DNA from: Telmatactis stephensoni
Taxonomy: Eukaryota; Cnidaria; Anthozoa; Actiniaria; Isophelliidae
NCBI GenBank assembly: GCA_029948255.1
Contig: JALIZF010000980.1
Coordinates: 1-64,000, forward strand
DNA: 64,000 bases
Reading direction: 5' to 3'
Under the pieces are notes generated by a model. The model was not told where the DNA came from, searched no databases, and worked only from the letters and a program-made list of their open reading frames with translations. Position 1 is the stretch's first letter, and every line of letters starts with the position of its first letter. The position numbers were made by a program, and so were the translations under genes. Shown here in pieces: positions 12,701-22,297 of this stretch.

Positions 12701-15478
12701 TCCCGTTGGAATTGGACAAAGGGTCAGTGCGCAAGAACTTCAAGCTTTGGCAAAGGAAAATGGAAACATTTTCCGCGTTCAAGATTTTGATGATCTGTTA
12801 CGACGAACTAACGAAATTTCAAGACGAACATGCTCACAATTCTTTCCCAGTAAGTAGTTTGGGGTTTTTCAGTACAAAAAGTCAGTATCATAGCTCACAT
12901 TTCCTTTCCAAAGGAAGTGGCGTTAATTTTTTATACCTTGGAGGAGACTGGATGAGGTTGTAGGGGAGACTGATTGTGAGGGGATAGGCCAGGTTAGGGT
13001 TAGGGGAGAATCTCTCTACTAGACACTACTTGATAGTTTTACCTAGGGCGCAATTGAACTTTTACATACTTTGCAGAGCCTCGTCCACCTTGCCTGGGCA
13101 AGACAGATCTTGGATTCATTTTGGACTCTTCATCAAGTATTGGTTACGTAAACTTTGAAAAACAACGCCAGTTTGTCAAGGCCATGAGTTCGTCATTTAC
13201 CGTCGGCGCGTTGTCCACACACGTTGGTGTCATGGCGTATAGCAGCTTTGCTTACGTTTACGTAAGGTTTTCGGATTACTACTCAATCAATGAAATCCGT
13301 CGCGCCCTTAGTAGAATTCCATACAACCAAGGGCAATCCCGCTTAGACATGGCAATGCGGTTGGCGATAAACGACTTGTTCACAGCCAGCGGAGGGGCCA
13401 GGTGGGGTGTTCCAAAAGTCGCCGTGATTCTAACAGATGGTATACAGACAGACCAATCTGTGTTGCAAGAAGCCAGCAAAACCATGCGCCGAGCTGGTAT
13501 TAAGGTACTTGCCATTGGCATTGGTGGTAGCATCGACCCTAACAAATTACGGGGCTTGGTTGAATCGGATAATGAGATGGTTATTGTCAGTGATTTTGAC
13601 AGTCTTTTGACGAGAGCTCATGAAATTGCACTGAGAACATGTCATGATGTCCGTGGTCCTTTTCCAGTGACAGCGACTCTCTCACCAGGTTAGTAACAAC
13701 TCGCTTGAATAGCATTGTATTACAACCAGATCTCTATTCAATTCCAAAGCTGCTTGTATGGGAAAGATCGCTATTCAATTGAAAAGCTGCATGCATGGAA
13801 AGAAGTCGCTATAAAATAGAGCTTGGAGGTTAAAAACAGGTCCCGCTTGTTCGAAGGATGATTAATCCGGCCTGGATTAAGATGGATTAAGATGAATGTT
13901 TTTATGATTTAATCCTAGATTAGTGCTAATCGTCGTGCGAACTGTACAACTCGGCCCTGGCTGACATGATGTGATATCAGTGTTGAAGAAACAAATGCGC
14001 GCAAGGTTTTGCGAAGTTTAGAGCACGCTGTGATGCCAATAAGCAAGCGAAGCACTTCTCAAGGTCTATCCACTCGAGTACTAGTGTTCTGCGCATTCCC
14101 CAAGTGCTAGAAAAAAGCAAGCCCTCGATCGGTTATCAAACTGATTTTATTCAGCCCTTCATCTATTTCACTATTGAATGCTGGACCTCAAACAAACGCG
14201 CCCATGAAAATCGACAAGACAATGCTACTGATAATGACGATGGGTATGAAATTAATTGTAATGATGCAGATGATGTCCGTGATAGTATATAATGATATGA
14301 TGATGATGATGAAGATATTAATAACTTAATCTATTATGAATCTCATTATATTCTAGGACATTCCTCGGGTTGCCCTAACATCATGGACGTAGGTTTTGCA
14401 CTGGATTCTTCATCAGAAGTAACACTAAAGAATTATCGAAAACAAAAGGAATTCGTCAAAAACATTGCGGCTCACATAGGGTTTTCACGATATGGTAGTC
14501 GCATGGGCGTTGTTCTCTATGGGGATACCTCTCTTATAGAAATACGACTGAATCACCATCCTGATGCTGCGGTATTTGGAAAGCACGTCGACCGACTGCC
14601 TTACTATAGCCAGAGAAGGAGAATTGACAAAGCTTTGACTACAGGAAAATACCTATTCGAATTTGCCACTGAAAATTTGCGTAATCCTAAGGTTTTGGTC
14701 CTTGTGGCAACAGGCAGGCGTACCTTGACAAAGGATGGTTTGCCCTTGTTTCAAGTAGCTCAGTCTTTAAAAAGAGCGGGTATCAGAATTATTGTCATTG
14801 GTATTGGTAAAGATATCATTCTTCAGAACCAGCTACGATCCTTTGCAGACCCAAATGACGTCTTTATGATTCCAAATTTTGATGTATTATTGCGACAAAC
14901 AAGAAACTTTAAAAAGATTATCTGTGACGGTAAGCAATATGCTTCATCAAACTAGTATGTATCGGGGTAAGGTGGGAGAGGAAGGTAAGGGAGTGAGATG
15001 TGGTGGCGCGGGTAGGGGAACAAAAGACGAATTTTCCATCCATCCTGAACTCTCTTTGTCAAGTGTCCTTGCTTCTTTCTTAGTGGTAATAAGCTTGATG
15101 GTAGAGGAAATTTGGAGGTATATGAACCCGCGAGTAACGAGTAGAGGTTTCATCCTTTAAAATTAATTGAAATTAATAACAAAAAATTAATAACAAAATA
15201 ACAATTAATAACAACACTGAAAGGACAAATGGAATTTAATTGCCTGCAACATAACTAATATATAATACATATTATAATATATTATTATAATTATTATAAT
15301 ATATTGTTCATATTAATATATAATAGATAATAATTATATGTAATATCTTTTACAGATGTCCAATCCTAAAAGATTATTAAAATCTACCTTACTTTGACTG
15401 AGAATATGGAATTGCCACCGCTATTTACATTTACTATTTGCATTTCTTATTTCAGCTGGAGCACGGAGGCGTGGTTGA
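540..15478 (+). CDS. Secreted multi-domain TSP1/vWA protein, coadhesin-like, 3' part of gene (21 exons)
   Basis: The gene enters from the left edge and ends at a TGA at 15,476-15,478. Exons: 540-716, 1095-1673, 2058-2228, 2416-2586, 2669-2839, 3611-3781, 4141-4716, 5354-5533, 5758-6369, 7254-7424, 7849-8442, 9451-9621, 10372-10551, 10782-10958, 11301-11477, 11653-11829, 12083-12406, 12574-12849, 13077-13688, 14357-14929, 15456-15478. All junctions are GT-AG and phase 1, which allows exon shuffling; together they give about 2,086 residues. The domain order is T-A-TTTT-A-T-A-T-A-TTTTT-A-A-A (T = TSP1, A = vWA). There is no membrane segment before the short basic tail, so the product looks secreted. 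Coral coadhesin from the skeletal organic matrix combines the same domains; adhesion or matrix function is inferred from that. The first exon and signal peptide are not in the window. An AATAAA at 15,635-15,640 is a likely polyadenylation signal. Confidence 0.88.
861..983 (+). repeat. Tandem duplication, two 64-bp units
   Basis: Two near-identical units beginning 'caacatattccaacgtag' lie at 861 and 925, inside the intron between TSP1-1 and vWA-1. Confidence 0.7.
1095..1673 (+). CDS. Exon: vWA domain 1
   Basis: A complete vWA fold in a single exon. The metal-ion-dependent adhesion site (MIDAS) is intact in sequence: DASTS near the start and LTDG in the middle. Its 3' half is nearly identical to the vWA exon at 4141-4716. 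Confidence 0.88.
2058..2228 (+). CDS. Exon: TSP1 domain 2
   Basis: TSP1 repeat of 57 codons with WSSWARW and the O-fucosylation-type core CTRTCGGG. Confidence 0.85.
2416..2586 (+). CDS. Exon: TSP1 domain 3
   Basis: TSP1 repeat with WGRWGRW and CDQTCGGG. It is almost identical to the next exon, 253 bp downstream; the pair is a recent tandem duplication that includes intron sequence. Confidence 0.85.
2669..2839 (+). CDS. Exon: TSP1 domain 4
   Basis: Duplicate of TSP1-3. The core has changed to CDQECGGG, so the Thr that could carry O-fucose is lost in this copy. Confidence 0.85.
3154..3567. repeat. (CTGA)n tetranucleotide microsatellite, about 414 bp
   Basis: About 103 uninterrupted copies of ctga/gact lie in the intron before TSP1-5. 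The array stops 43 bp before the exon's first base. Its minus strand reads as an open frame of Ser-Val-Ser-Gln repeats, which is a by-product of the repeat and not a gene. Confidence 0.97.
3611..3781 (+). CDS. Exon: TSP1 domain 5
   Basis: TSP1 repeat with WSSWGSY and a PECGGG core (no O-fucose acceptor). It directly precedes a vWA exon. Confidence 0.85.
4141..4716 (+). CDS. Exon: vWA domain 2
   Basis: vWA domain with intact DASTS and LTDG. From about 4,378 to the end it matches vWA-1 almost base for base, while the 5' halves differ. Confidence 0.88.
5354..5533 (+). CDS. Exon: TSP1 domain 6
   Basis: TSP1 repeat with WSQWTKW and a PECGGG core; it directly precedes vWA-3. Confidence 0.85.
5758..6369 (+). 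CDS. Exon: vWA domain 3
   Basis: vWA domain with DASNS and LTDG. It has a short Pro-rich end (DPPEPP) that probably acts as a linker to the next TSP1. Confidence 0.88.
6840..7075. repeat. Intronic repeat rich in CAACA/TGTTG palindromes
   Basis: Many short palindromic motifs such as caacattgttgg and caacagtgttg are clustered here. It looks like a degraded palindromic transposable element in the intron after vWA-3; I cannot name a family. Confidence 0.4.
7254..7424 (+). CDS. Exon: TSP1 domain 7
   Basis: TSP1 repeat with WSSWQDW and a PECGGG core. Two AGs overlap at the acceptor (ctagag); only the second, at 7252-7253, restores phase 1 as in the other exons. Confidence 0.84.
7849..8442 (+). 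CDS. Exon: vWA domain 4
   Basis: vWA domain with the classic MIDAS DGSGS and ITDG. A clear tttcag acceptor and a gtaggt donor flank it. Confidence 0.88.
8789..8870. repeat. Intronic inverted repeat (hairpin)
   Basis: Arms of about 26 bp ('gttgtccctgggtagccgg' and its imperfect complement) lie about 30 bp apart in the intron before TSP1-8. It could be a tiny MITE. Confidence 0.6.
9451..9621 (+). CDS. Exon: TSP1 domain 8
   Basis: TSP1 repeat with WSSWSNW. The usual GGG after the second core cysteine is replaced (CSASCDRG), and it is the most diverged TSP1 in the series. Confidence 0.82.
10010..10202. mobile_element. Imperfect MITE-like inverted repeat
   Basis: The ends 'gctatataaaacgctcgc' and 'gcaagcgttttatatcac' are imperfect inverse complements about 190 bp apart, with further internal inverted matches. 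It is intronic. Confidence 0.5.
10372..10551 (+). CDS. Exon: TSP1 domain 9
   Basis: TSP1 repeat with WSAWSQW and a canonical CSRTCGGG core. Confidence 0.85.
10782..10958 (+). CDS. Exon: TSP1 domain 10
   Basis: TSP1 repeat with WTKWSKW and CSRTCGGG. It is similar to TSP1-9, 11 and 12, which suggests local duplication. Confidence 0.85.
11301..11477 (+). CDS. Exon: TSP1 domain 11
   Basis: TSP1 repeat with WSSWLDW and CTATCGGG. Confidence 0.85.
11653..11829 (+). CDS. Exon: TSP1 domain 12
   Basis: TSP1 repeat with WTTWSDW and CSATCGGG. It is the last TSP1 of the gene and, unlike the four other TSP1s that precede a vWA, keeps the O-fucose site. Confidence 0.85.
12083..12406 (+). CDS. Exon: vWA domain 5, N-terminal half
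   Basis: First half of the only vWA split by an intron. The MIDAS aspartate is lost: the DxSxS position reads TSSKS. The rest of the fold is preserved ([17 protein letters not shown]). Confidence 0.83.
12574..12849 (+). CDS. Exon: vWA domain 5, C-terminal half
   Basis: Continues the fold with IILLTDD (Asp in place of the Gly of TDG) and VGIGQRV. The reading frame is open and the splice phase correct, so the domain is probably structural rather than metal-binding. Confidence 0.83.
13077..13688 (+). CDS. Exon: vWA domain 6
   Basis: vWA domain with intact DSSSS and LTDG. It follows vWA-5 without an intervening TSP1. Confidence 0.88.
14357..14929 (+). CDS. Exon: vWA domain 7
   Basis: A diverged vWA: the first motif reads DSSSE (third Ser changed) and the TDG position reads ATGRR. 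Length and fold motifs are kept, but metal binding is doubtful. Confidence 0.83.
15456..15478 (+). CDS. Terminal exon of the TSP1/vWA gene
   Basis: After a tttcag acceptor this exon adds seven in-frame codons, including three consecutive arginines, and then TGA. The basic tail could be a protease-sensitive end. The exon is short, so its identity rests on splice signals and phase. Confidence 0.65.
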
Positions 15479-16008
15479 ATATTCCATGAAAAAAATGCTG
15501 ATCAGTATTGGTTAAAGAAAATAATTCAAAACAGTTTTCAGTTCCATAGAGACTTAATCTATCAGTAATAATGCAAAGTACACTTGCTATGTAAGAAAGG
15601 TACAGCAACTGCTGCGTTCATATATTCTATGATAAATAAACTGTTAATGTAAATTAGATATAAATATCTTTTGTGACAGTATTGTCGATAGAACTAGTTA
15701 TTTTCCCCAATGTAGAGCAAAAGGAAAGGTTAAACCCTTCGAGAGGAAAAGGAATCGTAGTTCCCTTGGTGAGACACACTAGTCTGGTGAAAGTGTTTTC
15801 AACGACTTGTGAAAAGAAGAGATAGTGATGTCAGAGTCTGTTACTTTTGTGATAGATCCAAACAGATCAAAACAGAGGTGTTACGAACAACGCAACTCTT
15901 CAGTTGATCTATTGAAGACAAGTTTCTCCAAGTTACATTTCATTGTATCACCAGCCTCCTTCCCTTATCCAATTTCTGTTTCTTTTCAAGAAGCGACATT
16001 TCAATTCC

Positions 16009-16673
16009 TACTCAAGTACATTAAGGCCTGGGATTTTAAGGCATTTGCTCAAAAATGAAAAAATGCCTGAAATGCGGTCTAGGCTTCAGCCTCAAAGGAT
16101 TTTTTTGCCGAATAACAATTTTTGTTAAACTTGACATTTTGGCATAGGTTTCATAATGGGAGATTGGTCACGTGACCTGTTACATCAGAAAACACGTTTT
16201 TCAATCTCCGGTAGTGAAGACAACACGGACTTTAAATGTTCTTACATTTTTAGAGTTGTGTTAAGGTGTTGTATATGGATCTGTCTTGGCTGCTTGTTTA
16301 CCATTTTTAATTTACGAGATATTCAGGTTAATTTGAAAATAATCGAGGTCACGTGACATATTTTACATATTATCTCTTTAACGAAGATCGATAGTCGAGC
16401 AGCTAAGACAGTTTCATAATCTACACCTAGAAGGAACTCTAAAACTATATATACCACTATGGTTTGTTTTGTCTACACCACCGGAGAGCTAAAAATGTGA
16501 TTTATGACGTCACAGGTCACGTGACTGGTCTTATGTGATAAAAATGGCACCAAAATGTTGAGTTCATCGAAATAAATCTTTTTGTTAGGAATCAATTTAT
16601 GGTTTCTATTATAACAATCCAAGTCAATTTTTGATCATTTTGGGCAAATCCCAGGCCTTAACGTACTTGAGTA
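16009..16673. mobile_element. Non-autonomous inverted-repeat element, 665 bp
   Basis: Terminal inverted repeats of about 28 bp, 'tactcaagtacattaagg' extending to cctgggattt, lie at both ends. The interior is non-coding and contains several gtcacgtgac palindromes. Confidence 0.72.
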
Positions 16674-17356
16674 AGAAGGGTGTGGGCACAAATGAGTAGT
16701 ATTCTGGTAAGGGACGAACCATTAGATTTTGAGATGGGGGATGTTAATAATGGCGGTGCAGGAACATGCACGATTTTTTTTCTTCCTAAGGCTGTGCTCG
16801 AATTTACTTTTGGATATTGCCAAACCTTCCCCCCACTCCCCTCCCCCCCCCCCCCCCCCCTCAAAACTCTAATGGTCCGTCCCTAATCTTATTGCTTTAA
16901 TCTGATATCATTTATAGCTCTTACATATTAATTAAGCAGTTAAAACTAATGTGTATTTTAAGATTAAATTACATTGCCAAAGTTTTGGATTTTTATCTAA
17001 AAAATAAACATTATGGTATCATTTGTAATCAATAAATTAGTTAACATGTTAAAGGTGTTACTATTCTAATTGTTTTTTAATTAATTTAGAATTTGAAACT
17101 AGCTTAACACTAGACTGCGAGGGAGAGGTTATTTTTTTCTCTCCCAGTGTCCAGATATTCTAAACCTTTACTATACTGAATCTGGAGGAAAAAGTGGGAC
17201 TAGCTACTTCAAGTCAGATTTTATCATTTGTAGAAAAACCAAAACTGGAAAATCACATTTTCGTCAGGTACGTAGATTTAACGTAAACGCTACTCGCGAC
17301 GTGAAAGAGGACGGCCTGCGCACTTAAGAATAACGATGATATCACCACTGAATTCT

Positions 17357-18027
17357 GAAGAGGAAAGAAAAAACAGGTGAGGGGACGTCACGTCATGTTT
17401 GCCACAGAAGTCACGCAATGAACAAATGGGAAACATTTGTCATCTCACGTCCCGTTCTCACATCGCGTTGTGTTTGCTAAGCCTACATACAGTGGTACAT
17501 TCATTAAAGGAGAAGAAGAAATTGAAGAAGAAAGTAAAAACAGGTGACTAAGCCTCACGTCACGACGTTTATCACAGAAGTCACGCAATGAACAAATGGG
17601 AAACATTTGTCATCTCACGTCTCGTTCTCAAGTCACGTTGTGTTTGCTAAGCCTACATACAGTGGTACATTCATTAAAAGAGAAGAAGAAATTGAAGAAG
17701 AAAGTAAAAACGGGTGACTAAGCCTCACGTCACGACGTTTATCACAGACGTCACGCAATGAACGAATGGGAAACATTTGTCATCTTACGTCCCGTTCTCA
17801 CTTCACGTTGTGTTTGCTAAGCCTACATACAGTGGTACATTCATTAAAGGAGAAGAAGAAATTGAAGAAGAAAGTAAAAACGGGTGACTAAGCCTCACGT
17901 CACGACGTTTGCCACAGACGTCACGCAATGAACGAATGGGAAACATTTGTCATCTTACGTCCCGTTCTCACGTCGCGAGCGTTGTGTTTATTGCTAAACC
18001 TAAATACAGTGGTACCTACACTAAAGG
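17357..18027. repeat. Tandem repeat, 170-bp unit, about four copies
   Basis: The marker tcacgcaatg recurs at 17,411, 17,581, 17,751 and 17,921, exactly 170 bp apart. Units differ by a few substitutions. Confidence 0.93.
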
Positions 18028-18121
18028 AACCCTAATCAAGCGGACACTATTTATTAAGTGGACACTAACACGAGTCTCGAAATTTCATCACCGATATTTA
18101 CTGTAAACTCAATCTAACTAT

Positions 18122-18328
18122 TAAAGCCCGCCGCACACGTTGAGAAAGTGCGCGAGGAAACTGCCATGCGAGACACTTAACTCAGGCGATTTCTCGCCGA
18201 AGACGACGTTGCACCTTTGGCAACGCGCGCGAGACCAAAAATAGAGCAGGTAAAAGAGCACACGGTGAGAAAAGTGCCCCGCGTGGCAGTTTCCTAACAC
18301 AGTTTCTCAGCGTGTTCGGCGGGCTTTA
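18122..18328. mobile_element. MITE, 207 bp, with TA ends
   Basis: The ends 'taaagcccgccgcacacgtt' and the imperfect complement ending gggcttta pair over about 30 bp. It is GC-rich relative to its surroundings and has no ORF. Confidence 0.75.
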
Positions 18329-19680
18329 GCTCTTCATTCTATATTTCCAGCCTCCTCTCCTTAGATTGAATTTTCTTATCCTTGGATTGAATTTTCGTAT
18401 AAATTTATAAGTATGTACTTAACGGAATTTAACCACAGAAAGGCCTACAGCTTTTCACTATAAGACTCAATCGTTTCTTTCCCCTAGTTCCTTCCCACCA
18501 TAGGCAGGGGGCCCGAGCTCATTATTTTCCTTCAAAAATCGACAAATACATGGACAAAGCCAGGGGAAAAACATAAAGATATTTTTGTATCTAAAATCCT
18601 ATCTTTTTCGACCTAAAATCACAACATAAATAATTTCATTTGCCTGGAAAATGTTTAGATTCGAGAATAAAGCTATATTTCAAGGGTTTTAATTGTCCAT
18701 CCCTTCCGGTCTCTACAAAAAATGGGAATTCATATGCTGACCTTAAAACATGGTGCGTTCGACTGCTATGTAAGTGTAAACCATTCGAGTCATCCAACAA
18801 ATAACGCTTTTACGTTTTTTTCTTAGCTTATTTTTATAAATACGAATTAGACGTTCTGGTTGGTCAACAAAGTCATGAATTATTAATGCTTCGAAAATGT
18901 TTGTACAAAATTCAAAGCGGAACATCTAACAAATTCTTTTTCAAAAAAGCGGTTTGACCATCCTTCTAGCAAAGGGTTTAAAAGGGTAGAAAATGTAATG
19001 GGAAAAATTCTCGACTGTACTGGGAAATGTGTTTTCGAACTTTTGTTATTAGTTGGTCAGTGAGGACCTGGTTGGAAAAAAAACTATCTAGCTTTAACTA
19101 CCTGTTAAATTCTCGTTAAATGAAGGGTTATGATTATTATTTGAAAATACTTTCACAATTTGGCACGTCTGGGTGAAAATAAATCGAGTACTAGGGAAAT
19201 AAAACTTAACATGTGTTGTCTAATTTCACTGTTTTTGTACAAACTACTACTAGTGGATAGCACTGAAGCAGAACAGTGCAAACAAAAATAGCAACGTATA
19301 TATATCTAGCCGTCTTTGCGTACGTAGTTCAGGCCTCAAGAACTCTTAGTTTGTCCATAACTAAATAGTTGATAACTGAATACTAACTATTACGCACCAA
19401 ATAGCTAGTAGTTGTTTCACGGATATATTGCGTGCACACTTGTGATAAACAAAACTTTTTCTTATGATTATTATGATTCCAAAAATAAAAATAAATCATA
19501 TTTCCCGTTTTAGAATTACAACAGAATCCAAGAATTTAATAGTACTAAACATGTCAAATCAATCTAATAATAATAAAATGTAAAGCAACAACCGTAAGTT
19601 AGTTTGGATCACACACGAAACTTGAGCTACATCAGTGACAAGGTTTCCTCTCTGACTACTGATCAACTAGTTAAAAAATC

Positions 19681-21713
19681 ATGTATGGTTTAAGTATTTT
19701 GGTGCTCCTGGTCTTGGCCTTAGCAAACAGTAACAATGCATTACTAACACCAAAGCTGATGGCTAGAATGGACAAACTGGAACAAAAGATAGACCAATTG
19801 ATGGACAAAGTCAGTGGGAAATGCCCTACAGGTAAAGAAACGAATAAGTCAAAATCAGATGAAAATAACGTTAATACAAACGTTGCAGATAAAACATTAA
19901 TTAACGCTTAATTCTCAGATACTTTCTAATCAAATGATTTTGAGCAAAAACGTCAATCTTTCAAGTTATTATATACTTTTTAATTGTTAGCTTTAAGGGT
20001 CGATTATATAAATGTTTAAACCTCAACGGCCAATCATAGGTATTTCGATTGTCCGGAACACTAGACACTGTCTTAGATCAGCACAGCATACGGCTAGAGG
20101 ACCGATACTTCGACCACGCCCCAATACAACGTTAGGCAGCTAAATTTGACGCGTTGCAACCCCACAAATAATTGAGCTCTCTTTAGAACTCAATTCGAAA
20201 GAATTCAGATGGCGGCTGAAATTAAAGCGAATCCATTGCAAAAGCTTAAAAATTTTCACTGTGCATTAGATGCTAGCTGGTCTGTACTAAGACTTACTTT
20301 AACACCGTTTCCATAATCGGCCCTAAATGTATGCGTACATCTCTTCATCGCTCATAATTTCTATATTATAAACAGTAAAGAAACTGTAAAACAAGTTTTG
20401 AAAGAGCTTTTTGGCACCTGCTCTAAGTGACATACTGTGATATACGATTGACTGAGCAAGAATGAATAACGTCTGGTGCCATGGGCTCTAGAGCACGGAC
20501 ATGTCCTCTAGACAAGTCGTCACAGCTTTGTTTCCATTTATATCCTTGTCTTTCCTAAAACAAACGAAAAATAGAAAAAACAACAAACAACAACAAAGCA
20601 CGTTAACTTACAAACCACTTTATTTCATGTCCACAAAACACTAAAAACTCACAACGTATCCCATTTAAGTGCTTCTATTCGCCTTTCGTTCATTATGTAC
20701 TCTTTCTTGCGGCTCCAAATTGGAACGGATTTAAAGAATTGGTTGCTAAGGGTCCTAAGCAACCAGAACCTACTAGCATCCAGAATATGTCATCATACCA
20801 TTAGCAGCAAGCAGCAACACTAAAATAGTTTGTCATTATCTTATTTTTAGCACAGCCATCCTGTCCCAAAAATCCAACCTGTCCGACAAATCCATCCCCT
20901 GCAAAAAAATTAACTTGTCCACAAGGGTGGAAGTCTTTTCAAGATTCTTGCTTCATTGTGTCTCTGGTCAAACAGAACTGGGACAAAGCACGGAGCAGCT
21001 GCAAAGACCTAGGAGCTGATCTAGTGACCATAGCTTCAGATCCAGAAAACGATTTTGTCGCATCGCTAGCAAAGGCCGACTTATGGATAGGATTACGTAA
21101 AGGTAATATCTCGGCTGTTTCTTTCACTGATTGATTGATTGCCCGGGGGGGCTCCATTGTAAAAAGATCGGGTATGCTCGTCGGAAATTTTTAAAAATAC
21201 CCCTAAAAGCCGGATATCGGAAGTCGTTTAAGGAGGGCGTGGCTGGCCGATTTTTAACCCCTAAGAGATACCAGCCTCGCTTTTATTTTCAAGATGCGAG
21301 GGACAATAGTAGCTAAGGGTGCTAAGTAATAGGAGAGAGTAAGTACACACACACACATTCTACACGAGTAGAACGCGCTTCCTGTGTTAGGGACTTAGCT
21401 GTGCGCGGAGAGAGTTGCCCTGTAACCCGTTAGTGGGGCTACGAAATAGCCTAATTCATTTGGCTTTCCTACTTTTCCTCACTCGCTTGCAATTGTTTGG
21501 TTGACTGATTGTTTGGTTCATTGTTTTCTAGACTCAGGTAGTTTCAAGTGGGTAGACGGCTCAGCTCCTAGTTGCTACAACAAGTGGCCCACCTCTATTG
21601 AGCCTAAAAACGCTGATAAAAAATGCGTTATCCTAACAGCGTCGAACAAATCCTGGAAAGATGTGCCCTGTTCCTCAAAGCAAAATATAGTTTGTGAAAA
21701 GCCTAAAAAATAA
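19681..21713 (+). CDS. Small secreted C-type lectin-domain protein
   Basis: Exons 19681-19831, 20851-21102 and 21532-21713 give 194 residues with GT-AG junctions in phase 1. Residues 1-20 form a signal peptide (LSILVLLVLALA core), residues about 24-45 a short amphipathic coil (LMARMDKLEQKIDQLMDKV), and residues about 47-75 a Cys/Pro linker with spaced CP pairs. A C-type lectin fold of about 115 residues follows, recognised by CPQGW at its start, WIGL and the final VPC...VCE. The coil and linker cysteines suggest disulfide-linked oligomers. The usual calcium/sugar motifs are altered: EPK where EPN is expected and WKD where WND is expected, so carbohydrate binding is uncertain. The protein may act at a secreted surface or in immunity, but this is not shown by the sequence. 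Confidence 0.88.
19992..20327. mobile_element. MITE in lectin intron 1, 336 bp
   Basis: The ends 'tttaagggtcgattata' and the imperfect complement 'taatcggccctaaa' face each other. The interior is non-coding. Confidence 0.65.
21140..21310. repeat. Probable dispersed repeat in lectin intron 2
   Basis: It begins with a cccgggggggctcc run followed by a GC-shifted segment unlike the flanking intron. I recall similar G-run repeats from cnidarian genomes but cannot confirm a family here. Confidence 0.3.
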
Positions 21714-22297
21714 TTTCTCAAATTTGTTAATCTCCTTTTTACTATAAAATGCTGATATGACATTAAAAGGAGACCAACGAAATGGTTTATAATTGCTCTA
21801 GTTTTTGGTTTTGATAAATTAGCTACCTCCTTGCCCCTCCTCCCACACAAACAACACAATCTCAAACGAGTAGGCTGATCTATTTCTTTTCAAGTTTTAC
21901 TATGACAACCTTCGTCCGTTTTTACATATTCGATTATGATGTATTCAAGTTCTTCTCCTCTTCATTCTCATTTCGCACTAAGACTTCTGTCAAAACTACA
22001 GTTGTAGTCGATTTTTTTCTCATTTATAACTAAGTCGGTGCTAAGTGCTAGTGTCTCACTGTCTATAAACTGTACCGTCTCAAAATCATTCGAAATTCCT
22101 GTCGTGATTAATTACACCGTCTTCCAAGTCATGCATAAGCTACTCTATTAATATAATTGCCGGTAAATATTAATATCTGTACATAGCAGTAAAACTGTAC
22201 CGCATATAAATAAGCCTCTCCAATCAACCTTCATTATTTTACAATAAATACCGTCTCCTCCTAAAATTATTACGTTTATACAGTATGTAAACATCGC
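21714..22297. other. Convergent 3' region between the lectin gene and BBS5
   Basis: The two genes end tail to tail 584 bp apart. An AATAAA on the plus strand at 22,243-22,248 may serve the lectin transcript. No gene or clear repeat is seen. Confidence 0.5.

Larger units (their letters stand above)
15479..19680. other. Intergenic: 3' UTR, then repeats
   Basis: The first 160 bp are the likely 3' UTR of the TSP1/vWA gene. The rest holds an inverted-repeat element (16,009-16,673), a poly-C run near 16,842-16,860, a 170-bp tandem array (17,357-18,027) and a MITE (18,122-18,328). No gene is recognised. Confidence 0.7.

Noticed and set aside
17384..18010. CRISPR-like array
   Set aside because: The units are adjacent 170-bp tandem repeats without spacers, in an animal genome.
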